A DNA stretch of 64,000 bases from Stercorarius parasiticus (taxonomy: Eukaryota; Chordata; Aves; Charadriiformes; Stercorariidae), in the NCBI GenBank assembly GCA_013396915.1, contig VWZL01002048.1, forward strand, positions 248,001-312,000. The letters run 5' to 3'. The notes beneath the pieces are model-generated. The model worked only from the letters and a program-made list of their open reading frames with translations, was not told the DNA's origin and made no database searches. This document shows, piece after piece, positions 37,409 through 47,759 of this stretch. The number at the start of each line of letters is the position of its first letter. The stretch's first letter is position 1. Position numbers and translations under genes: made by a program.

Positions 37409-40400
37409 CCTGTGCAGAAACAAGCATTTTGTCTCTGTACCCCGTTTGCCCAGAGGGGGAGACAGCAGTCCACAGCAGCGTGTGCAGGGACACCACCAGT
37501 GAAACAGAACCGCTCCTTTGCACATAGGTACTTCGCATGCGACGGGGCTGACTTGAGCTCGCTTCTTTTAAATGTAAAGGGGGAAAAAAAAAAAGCCTCC
37601 TGGGCACTTTGCGTTCAGACAGGGGCTGGGGAGAAGCGAATGACTTCTCACCTGAGGCTGCAGCAAAACGTCCGTGGGGTCTGCAGAGCCTGCATTAGCT
37701 TGGTGGCCGAGCGGTTTGTGGCTCTTTGGGAAGGCAGCTTTCAGGCTCAGAGGGTGAAGCAATGGATATTTAGGTATTTCTGTATCTGTTGTTTTAGTGC
37801 TGGCTGGCCAGTTGCGATCCTCTAGGTTTTAAAGCAGATGCTCAGATGAGAGCCTTGCGGACCCCAAAAGATGTCAGGGGAGTGAATAGATGTTCCTGAC
37901 TAATGCAGTGCGCTTAGTTTAGTTATTGTGTTTAAAATTGATGATAGATAGCCTCCAGCTTTTATGGGGGATTTATGAGCGTTTAAGCGATCACGCAGTC
38001 CCTGTAAAATGGCGTTCTTCACTCGTCTGTTCAGAGCCACTTCGGTGTCACTCTGTCACTATTGAGGGTTGGTTTGGGCGTTAGGCTCTGACCTGTCATC
38101 TTCTCCATGGGACACAACCTTGCAGTTCAGCTCCGCTTTCCTCGTCCCATCTTGGAATAAGCTCCTGTTCAAAGGTGTTTACGTTTGAACTAATTGCAAG
38201 AGATCCTCCAAAAAAATTTTTTTTCTCAGCTAAGCTAATGTAGTACACTGCTTCCTCGACTTGAAAAGGTGAGTTTTCTCTAGCAACACTCAATATTAAC
38301 CTTTGCATTTGGTTGTTTGCTACTGTTTGAATCTGTGAAAAGCTCTATGAAATAAGCTGCTCAATCGGAGGCGGTCTCACAGGACAGGGGCAGGGTTTGA
38401 TTGAACTCTCTGGGATGGAATTCCAGTTTCAAGACAGCGAAGGAAGGAGGTTCAGCTGGCTGTCTCTGCAGTGCCATTCCTGGAGCAGTGATGTCCGTGG
38501 GCTTTCCACCTCTTTCCCCTGAGGAGCCCGTGGCCTTGGTGCTAGGGAGAGGTGTGATGTGCGTGCTTATCACGTAACGAACGCTTGTGGTTAAGGACAG
38601 CAAAGCTAGTCCATAAAGGTAGAGAAATGAGGTGTTAGAAGCAGAGCTGAACGCTGGTGTGCAGTGGTTTGTGTGTTGCAGCCAGCTCGGCAATAGGTGT
38701 GTTCTGCATTTCCCTTCTCCAGTCCTGAAAAGCAGAGCTGAGTTATCCCAGATGAAGCAGAGGGAGCTTGGGAGGAGGGGGGTATTCCTGAGCGCAGCAT
38801 CCCACGCTCAGCTTCAGTTGCAACAGAGTTATAGACCACATTGCTCAATAGGAGGCAGCTCTTTCGGTAAGCATTGATTTTGCAATGAACAGCTAGCAAA
38901 ATTAAACTGGGTAAATCACTGATGGGAACACAAAGGTTTGGTGGTGTTCCCCCTCCACACCCTCTCTTCCACTGTTTTTCTCCCCATGGATGAAAGTGAG
39001 TTTCAGGGCCCCAGGCTCTGAATGTGTGCTAACCAGGTTCCAGCCTTGGTTCTCTTCTCCAAGTTGTCATTAAATTTTAAAATTGAAAAGTGTTAAGGAA
39101 TCTTTGTGCAGGGGACACTCCTCATACCGTAGAGTTAAACTGAAGCTTTTGCGTCCTGCTCCGATGAAGCTCTGAAACTCTGGTTAACCGAAAAGAGGTG
39201 AAATGTGCCCTGGTTGATGCCAGATAAAACAGAGCACTTGCATGTATGGTGAGCAACTCGATTGTTTATTTTTCCCTACCTGTTTATAGCAACTTCCCAG
39301 CCCTCCTTTGCTCCCATACAATCCTTGGGAGAGTGCTGTAGGGCAACGGCAGCAGAGGCAGGCGCTCTGCTGGGCTGTCCCTGCAGGAGGAGATGTGCCT
39401 CCAGCCCTTGCGTGAGGATGGCAGTGGTGGTCAAGGCAGCTGCGAGCCCTCTGTCAAGCTTGGTGTGATAAATAGGTGCAAGAAGACTTTTTTTTTTTCC
39501 CCTCTTCCACAAGTGGTTGGGGATGAAAGAGGAGGTGTCTGCATTTCACTTTGTTTGGGGACTGGTGTTAACTGCAAAGGCAGATTTAGCTCTGGTCTGT
39601 GCATATGTATTTCATCAGTGTATGTGCGCTGTCGCTGTAGCGAGTTGTGTTTATCATTTACCTTTGACCACCTCACCCATTGATCTCTGCCCGATCGCCA
39701 GCTACTTCTGGTGCTCTCAACCTGAGCAGCAGCGGTCCCCAAAGAAGGCTGTCTCGCACGCCATGGTTTGTCTTCTCGCTGCCGGCATGGATTTTCCACA
39801 GTCTTAAGAAGTGAAACGCTTCTCTTGGCGCTCAAGGGTTGGTCCTGCACACGACAGTTTAAGGCAGGCTGTTTTGCAGCCCCACAGAGCGATATGTTAC
39901 AGTCCTACAGCACTGAGGAGAGAGAGCTGGTCAGCTTTGGACAGGCTGTGTTTGCTTCCAGGGCACAATATAGTTGTGTCTTCTATGCAGAGATGCAGAA
40001 AGGTAAGGATGAATTTGCAGGAAACGATAACCTGTTAAAGTGAAAGTAATAGCTTTAAAAGAAATCGGACTGTCTTTTCTGAAAACAGAATCTGGATACC
40101 AAGTTTACCATCAAAATAGTCAAAAAGACTAGTGCAGATACGCTTAAATAAGGATTTATAGCGAGTGAAATTGAGAAAATTGGCATTATGTTTTTTCAGA
40201 CTGCGGAAGAATGGCATGGAAAAAGATTGCCACTCTCTTCTGTCTCTGAACACAGCTGCATGCCGAGGCTTTGCAGCTGTATTTTCTGAACATCTTTCCA
40301 AAACTCACCTAGGGTTCCCAGTTAAAGACATTGCAGCTGCTAACGGTTCTGCCGGTTGATAGCAGCTGCTGTATTGACAAGTGCATTTTTATCAGGGGAG

Positions 40401-40470
40401 ATGCCGATGGAGTGGAAATGAGCGAGAAACAACTGTTTATATAATCCGTGCCCTATAGATCAATTACTGC

Positions 40471-40680
40471 AGAAACGCGCTGTTGGCTTGTCTGCAGCAG
40501 GACGCACCTTGAACTGCGCTCGCTATGAAGAGCTGCGACCCCGAGCAGCAGCGTCTTCCGAGAAGTGCCAACCTGAGCGCCTTCGCGTTCTCCTGGTGCC
40601 AGCAGGGACCTGGGAAACGGCTCTTTTACGTGAGCGTAGTTCCCACAATCATCAACGCAGGTGCCACGAGAGTCTCTCTA
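40471..40680. promoter_or_regulatory. Short CpG-dense patch
   Basis: About 17 CpG lie in 210 bases, giving observed/expected near 1. A TATATAA word lies about 35 bases upstream (40438-40444). An ATG at 40525 opens a 61-codon frame, and a GTGAGC donor-like site is at 40630-40635. No HDAC4 or other protein similarity is recognised. Confidence 0.4.
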
Positions 40681-40739
40681 CTCCTGTTTGTTTGGGGCTT
40701 TGAAAAGTAGCCCCTTCCTTACCTGGAACTCTGCCGTAC

Positions 40740-41220
40740 AGGACTTCATGCATATGATAACACTTCCTTCTTATTTCTTACCCTAATTGCCAAATTGGTA
40801 TTCAGGCAACATAAATGATTTACCACCTAAAGCTCTTATGGGACTCTTGTAACAACTCCTATTCCTAGTACATCTAGAAAATTCTCTCTGATTTTACGTT
40901 CAATATTCAGAGTTGGTGATTCTTTAAGTTGCGATTAAAACGGCGTGTGTCAGGAACATGCTGGAGGTCAGCTCTGGAGATACGTTTCTGCATGGCGGTC
41001 GCAATTCTTGCATAATTTAAGCGGTTGAGATGTTTTTAATCAGAATTGTTGACAAGCATGCAAAAAATAAACAAACCGGTACTAAGAGTTTCAGCTACAC
41101 AAAGTACAGAGGAGTCAAGATATTGCAGCCTTGAGCCGCGGCATTTATGGTGATCCCTGATTTCTTAATTGCTTCATCCTGTTTTCCCCCTCATAGCCTA
41201 GTAACTCATTACTCAGTCAG
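40740..41220. promoter_or_regulatory. Possible conserved enhancer-like block
   Basis: The block is AT-rich and repeat-free, with words such as TGCATATGATAA, CTAATTGCC, CATAATTTAAG and CTTAATTGC. It lies directly after the CpG patch at 40471-40680. The support is texture only. Confidence 0.18.
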
Positions 41221-42124
41221 TAAAGCTTTCTTTTTTCTGGATCGACAGTGAGCCAGAGCTTACTTCCACGGTAAGCTTTTTGAAGCCAGATGAAGACACT
41301 GATGACCATGTCAAGGACTCCGCTTTTGCTGACTTCCAGTAAATTGGGATGTTTTTCTTTACCGTAACGGGGGTTTGGGAAGCTCTTACGTGAGCATTCC
41401 TGTTGAAGTTGGATTGGGAAGTCCTGGGAGGGTTTTGCTGTGCTGCAGGATCACTTGCTTGGATAACTTCCCTCCCCAACAGAATGCTGTCGATTTAGCA
41501 AAACCAGATTTCCTTTCCCTAGTCGTTATTTCTTATTCCTTTCTCTGTTCCTCCTCCTTTCTATTTCTAAAGCAGAGGTTCTCTAATGTCAGAGAGAAGG
41601 GCTCAAGCAAAATCTGTTACAGGTTTTGTGTTTTGGTTTTGGTTGTTCCCCCCCCCCCAAATCTCTGAAGGTTTTCAAACACCACTCCTGCTTTAAATTT
41701 CTAAAACAAACAAAAAAAAACAACCCGTACTTCTGCTTCGGGTTAGAAGTTATCCATGTGCAACTCTTCCAGAGGGGTGAGCACACTTCCTTGTACCGGT
41801 GGCTCTTTTCATCTTGTTTGCTGTCCTGGGATATCTAGCGTGGCAATAAAATACCCGGTGCTGCCCTTGCTGCTTAGCCAGTTCTTGCCAACTCTTAACG
41901 CTAATTAAGGTGGTGGTGGGGAACACCCTGAAAAAGATCTGCGCTCTGAATATACTTCCCATATTTACGTAGCATACGAGTTTTATTGACTTTAGTTTAT
42001 TAATGTGTCCGTTATTCACAAGGGGTAAAGCTCTAAGAGCTGTCCTCGTCGTGCCAAACAAGTGTCAATAAAACCTCCAACCACATTACTTACTAGATGC
42101 TGTAATTTGCTGTCTCTCTCTTTT

Positions 42125-42183
42125 AAAAAAAAAAAAAAAAAAACAAACAAACAAACAAAAAAAACCCAAAAAAACAAAAAAAC
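42125..42183. repeat. A-rich / CAAA simple repeat
   Basis: An uninterrupted A-run is followed by several ACAA units and further A-runs broken by CCC or single C. No transposon body precedes it, so it is listed as a simple repeat rather than a retroposon tail. Confidence 0.9.
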
Positions 42184-43503
42184 TGAAATGGCCATTCAAG
42201 ATCTTTAGAAAAAAGACAGGTACTTGGGAGAGAGGAAGGTAGGCTGTTACTGCACAGGATTTAAAAAGAAGAAAATCTCTGCTAGAAGTGAGACCCTCTC
42301 TAAATAAACCAGACAGCTTTTTTTCCCCAATTGTAAACTGGTCTTGCCATAACCTAATTACAGGTAGTAAACTGTGTTATGGGCTTTGGTTGTGGATGGT
42401 GCTTCTAGAGCCTTATTTTTTATTGCGCGAAGAAGCTCTCGTGGTGAGCGGACCGGGATGCTGGTCTTGGCTGGGAGACTCTGCTGGGGGAACTGGGAAG
42501 CATGGCCTGAAGAGGATTTGCTTGAGAGAACTACTTTTGAATTATATTATTCAACATTGTTAAACTCCCGTGATGTAAGCCTTCAAAAAAAAACAAATTC
42601 AGGAGAAATCATCTCAGATTGCACCACGTCTTTTCTCCGTTAAATAGCAGACATTTAAAAAAAAAAAAAAGTGAAATGGTTTTAGGTCACTCTAAACTAC
42701 TTTGCTGTTTGATACCCAGTAATCCTTCCACAATTTTGGAAGGGGACAGCTGCAGCTAGCAGGTTTTAGCCTGCCAGGCATCCCTTAAACTCATTTTGTT
42801 TTTTAAGATATTTCTGCAGGCAACATTCCCTAAACCATGCTTTGTGCCCATCTGGGGCAGTGGAAAAATCAGTGGGGTAGGAGGCTTTATGGGGGGCTGT
42901 TCAGTGGGGTCCCAACCATAGTCCTGAGGCGTCTGAGTCCTGCTTATGGTTCAGGTGGGTCCTGTAGGAAGTTGCTGAGCTGTGCAATGGTGGGGATCCT
43001 GAATTGCCCGTGGCTTCTCGGAGGGAGTCCAGGGTTCCTCAAAGTAGCACTAGATCCCCTGAAAAGCCACTAAATGAGGTATATGACATAAAAGCAAACG
43101 AAGTGTGCAATAATGATCTTGATTGGGAGGGAATAAAGGACAAAGTCACTGGGGTGATACTGCACAAACTCTTGTTTAAGACCGGGGGCAGTGGGCAGGA
43201 CTTGAAAGTCTTCAAACTTGAATCATGGCAGTAATGGTACCTGGGTTTTCCCCCACTTCCCATACATAAGCTTCAATTGTGTGGTGTTTAGATGAAAAAA
43301 TATGGGCAAAGTGCCTTAAATTAAAATCACTTCCCATGCTAAAATAGAATCTCGAGTCTATTCAGATGATTCCTCCAATGCCAGTAATTGGATTGTGTGA
43401 AATCCTAAAAATGCTGACCAAAGTCATAATCCATGTTGCCCAACGGTATTCTTTTTGAGTGTGTTTTTGCTGGTGTCCTGAGTTAGAAGTCATAATTTGA
43501 TTT

Positions 43504-43511
43504 GTATATAT

Positions 43512-43545
<34 letters not shown>

Positions 43546-43561
43546 TATATACAATATATAC
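43504..43561. repeat. TG/TA microsatellite bounded by an 11-base inverted repeat
   Basis: About 12 TG units (43512-43536) pass into TATATATATGTATATA. GTATATATTGT at 43504-43514 is the exact reverse complement of ACAATATATAC at 43551-43561, so the whole block could fold into a hairpin or cruciform. The HTHTHT-rich open frame on the minus strand here is an artefact of the repeat. Confidence 0.95.
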
Positions 43562-44765
43562 TGCCCTTTGTGACAGTCATTTTTCACAGTGGTTAATCCT
43601 GATGATGAAATATGTGTGGTCATACGTGTACAAAGTACAAAACTTCTGATGTAAAATACTAGGAAAAGATGAAATACAAAAAGGTGATGGAATTGCTTTG
43701 AAATATATTTATTTTTTTTGTCTCTTTGCGAGGTGTCAATGAAAGCTTAAGCATTCTTTGCAGCTGGGAAAAATGTTTTGTTTTTAATTTTAACCCTGCT
43801 AATAAAGTCTTGTCATGTATGTCAATGAAGCAGAAAGAAAATTGCTACAGAGCTAACTGTAGGTTGTCATTAAAGCTGATTTTCTGCATTAAGCCAAAAA
43901 CAACGCAAGATTTCATTTCTGGACTTCCTAAATAGGTTAGTCATGCTGATGTTTTCCTAAAACCCAAACCTTAAGAGCTGTAGAAATTTACTATGGGGAC
44001 TGTATTTGAAAGTATTTATTTGCTGTTGTCTGTCACCTCGTCCTGATCTTCACATGTTGATCTTCTGCCTCCTCTATTTTTAAGACAATGCGCTTTGACT
44101 TCCAGCTGTTGACACTTGCGGACAGCTGCTTGTAGGGTCCTGCCCGAAAAATCCCTTCCTCTCTTGGTTTGGCCAAGGCAATAAGAAGCGATTTGTTGTT
44201 TGGAGAGCACAGCTGAAGCCACGTCCTGCCAGATTCTTAGGCAGCACTGGAACTGGGGAAAAAATCCTGCCATAACTGCATGGGCACTTACTAGTTTGCT
44301 CATACCAATTGAAAACTCAACGCTACTTAACAAGTCTTCCAAACAGATAATTTGCTATAAACAAAGAAAGGGGAGTTTCCTGGAAGCTAACTATAAAAAA
44401 ACCTAGCAGTTCTTAGGTTTTTGAAGCTCAGATGAAATAAGTTGTTCTAGTGCTGTCCCTTTGATAGCATCTGATTGTCTGCAGTCTTACTTGCGTTTTT
44501 ACCTACTCTCAAGTATGAGCTGCCAGAAGGTTTTGAGGCATCAGTTATTTTAGTGACTTATAATAGCGGGAGCTCTAGAGTGTACTCAACTCTACTGGCT
44601 TGTGTATTTGACACAGCACTTAAAAACAACATGGGACTGGATGTGTTTACACTGAAAAATATCGAGTCAAATTACTTTTTAATTTCCTTCTCAGCAACAT
44701 GCTGCAGCGCTTCATCATGTTAATGATAATGTGTTTCTGAGAAATCTTCTTTCCTTGTTTTCTGC

Positions 44766-44786
44766 CTCCCCCCCCGCCCCCCCCCC
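44766..44786. repeat. Poly-C run interrupted by one G
   Basis: About 20 C bases carry a single G at 44776, giving two long G-runs on the minus strand. Confidence 0.85.
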
Positions 44787-47039
44787 AATCTGTTTTCATC
44801 CTGGTGACTTAGATCTGATGTTCTTGTGTTGGTGGAATGATTGCTCCTTAGGCTCGTCCCAACTGCAGTAATGCGGAGATGTCGAACTTGGGTGCCTCCA
44901 GCCTTTTAGACTTGTTCCTTTTCAGCCAGCTGGAAGGGGTACGTTACACTGAAAGCACTTTTAGGTCTTACCCTTCAGTTAAAGTGTCTTCTCTGTAGTG
45001 GAGCGGCGCTGTTTAAATATGGCAATAAGTGGCAAAGGCAGGAGTGGTCCAGGCTGTGGAGGGTCTCTGGGTGGGCAGCTCAGTGCAGGAGCAGACCTGG
45101 TGACACGGGCTGTCTCCGTGCTGGCAACGGGCTGGTGATGAAAGGTGTGCAGGTGCCTCACTTCGTACCTGCTCTAATCTAGCTGTGTGGGCTGAATACC
45201 CCCGGTTCGAGAAGGTCCATTAGGTGTGCTCATGGAGTACCTCTTCTACCTGTTCTTGGTTAACTTTTCTGCAGAGAAATCTAGTTTGTGTGCTGAAACG
45301 TCTCCAAGATACAAACCAGAACATGGTTTAAGTGGTGTGTCCTAGGAGATGCCCTTTGGAAGTGCACTGGTCCAAACTGAAACGTTGACGTGGATGTATG
45401 CTGTGTCTAAGGTACTCGCTGATTTATTCTGTTGTTTTCCCAGGATCCTAGATGCTGCTACCAGCTTAGTTTAGTGGGTTTTTTTTCCAGCTAACTTCAA
45501 GAAAACGGTGGGAGGAAGTGAGCCTTGTGGACTTGTGATGGTGGGCGCTTCCATTGCTTAGCCTTTTCTTTACTCGCTCCTGAACAGAGCTGGGGGAGCT
45601 ACTTTCCCTAGGTCATGGGACCAGACTCCAGCTGGAAGAAGAGGCGAGAGGCTGAGGAAATAAAGGTGGTGAAATAACCGGGAGCTTGGAGGGCTGTGGA
45701 TGATGCATGGATCAGGAAGACTCTTTTGGGAGCTCAGGTGTAGAACATAGCTCTGTTCCAGCAAAGCCAGCTCAGGATACAGAGGCTTTGGGGTGGATTG
45801 CCATGAAGTTCGAGGAACACAGGTTTGGTGCAGATCTTGACTCACTTTTCCAGCTCCTAAGAGGGAAAGCTGGTGTCTCATTTAGGCTTAGTACTGGAGA
45901 AGAGATGCGTGTTGTTTCAGGTACCCTGGGAACCTAAGTATCATCAAGGTCCATCTTGGATTTAAGAGTTACTTTCCAAGTTGTGCTTGTTTGAATCTTC
46001 TTACCTACAGTTGCATTTGTCTTGAAATGGTTTATGAAAAGATGAAAGAATATCTTCAGGTTATTTTGTGCTGTTGGCAGGAATATTGTATATTCTCTTT
46101 TGCTTCCTAATTGTTTGCAGGAACATAACGGTGTCATTTTCATGAGTTAATTATGGCAGAAGTTTGTATGCTCTCTTTGTGTGGTGGGGAGAGCTACAGC
46201 AGCACAGCACCAGCCTGCTGCTGGTGGCAGGGACCCTCCGGTGTCCCAGTAGCTCATTCACTCACTTCCCACCCTCTTCCAGCTAGGAGGAGAACTGAGG
46301 TCCTTGTGATTTATGCTGTTTCCCCTAAATTTGCAAATCCGGAGTTCAGTCAGGAGTTCTGACTCCCCCGAGTGCTTTTGTAAGCCCTGTGGGTGCAGTG
46401 GTAGGATACCCATCTCTACTTTTGGGGCAGATGTGGCCTTACTGAAGGAGGAAGTGTGCTTCTGACTCAGCCATCTTCCTGTGAAAGCATGTCAGCTCCT
46501 TCAAGAGACGGCTGCAGCTTTCTCATGGCACGGCTCTAGACTGCGGACTTTCCAGCTGGAGTGCTCTGAGGATGAAGACATGGAATCAAGTCATGTGTGC
46601 TATTCATGGTGTCTCTTCTAGGTAAGTTGGACTGAGATGCATGGGGAGCATAGAAAGATCCCAGCTTTATCTACGTCTGTGAATGCCCTATGCAGAGCCC
46701 ACATGAAATGCAAGGAAAGCGGGACCAGTTCAGGGTCAGCAAGAGGAAGAGCTGTAGCCCGGGATCAGGTCAGATGCTGCTTGTGGCTCTTTCCTGAAGG
46801 CATCCTTATGAAATGGGGAAAAATGTTTCTGTCCCCAGCCACGGACCTGCTTCTGTGAAGCTCATGGGAAAGGAAAAGTGAAGGGAACGTGTCTTTACTA
46901 TAGAGGGAGAGGGAGTAGACTTGGATTGGGAATAGAAAGGTCAAAATATGTGTCTGACAATGTGGCAGCCCTGCTGTCAAAACTGCAGGAAATCAGTGGG
47001 GTCTGGTTGTGGGTTATCCCCTAACTCCACGGGGATTAT

Positions 47040-47260
47040 GCCTTAACTCTATTTGACATGCTAATCTTTCCTGCCAAGCTGTAGGGAAGTACAGCAAGAT
47101 GCTAATTACACACTTATGTCTGATGATTTATTATAACTCTGTTACCTAGGAAAATCCAAAACGTCTTTTAGGGGGGAGGAAGGGGAATAAAAAACCACCT
47201 TATCATGAGTGGTCTGCGTTTGACTCTAATGCTTTTCATGATAATGCTGAGCGTTTGAGT
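47040..47260. promoter_or_regulatory. Possible conserved enhancer-like block
   Basis: The block contains ATGCTAATC, GATGCTAATTAC, GATGATTTATTATAA and CTTATCATG words in repeat-free, CpG-poor sequence. ATGCTAAT is octamer-like and TAATTA is homeodomain-like. The support is texture only. Confidence 0.2.
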
Positions 47261-47620
47261 GCATCAGCGAGTTTGTCCACATGCTGTTTTTATGCAAGTG
47301 TTACGGTCTGACAACTATGAATCACCCGCTCAGCTCTTGATTTGCGTCAATCAAACCACATTTAAGAGAGGCTTTGTTCACAGTTTGGAACACAAGACCA
47401 AGGCAAGTGTGCGAGTGACTGCTTCGAGCAGATCCTCTTGAAACTGGGTTCAATAGTCCAGCCTCAAACTCCGGGAAGAGAGCCTGTGGTTTAAATAGGA
47501 GAGGAGAAGTTGATGTTCTTTTCCTTCTGGTCCCCCAGACCCCTCCTTCTGGTATGCTGGGTTATCACTGAACTCTTTGAATCTATAGGTCTGGGCTTGT
47601 ATTGGAGACACTTATATATA

Positions 47621-47759
47621 CCCTCCTCCCTGGGCAGGAACACCTCCCACCAGCCCAGGTTGCTCCAAGCCCTGTCCAACCTGGCCTTGAACACCTCCAG
47701 GGATGGGGCAGCCACAGCTTCCCTGGGCAACCTGGGCCAGGGGCTCACCACCCTCACAG
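47621..47759 (-). mobile_element. CR1 LINE internal fragment
   Basis: The block from CCTGGGCAGGAAC-like sequence to GGGGCTCACCACCCTCACAG matches bases about 20445-20580 of the longer CR1 copy in this window, with scattered substitutions. It is in the same (minus) orientation. Both the CR1 3' terminus and the 5' part are missing, so this is an internal piece only. It is flanked by TATATA on the left and ATATATA on the right. Confidence 0.9.

Larger units (their letters stand above)
35911..43503. other. Intronic stretch with CpG patch and simple repeats
   Basis: The segment contains a GT run at 37010-37023, an AT-rich partial tandem repeat at 37356-37408, the CpG patch at 40471-40680, an enhancer-like AT-rich block at 40740-41220 and an A-rich simple repeat at 42125-42183. 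I see no defensible exon or transposon in the remainder. Confidence 0.5.

Noticed and set aside
45200..45220. GGTTCGAGA word resembling a tRNA B-box
   Set aside because: No matching A-box, acceptor stem or T-stem pairing around it.
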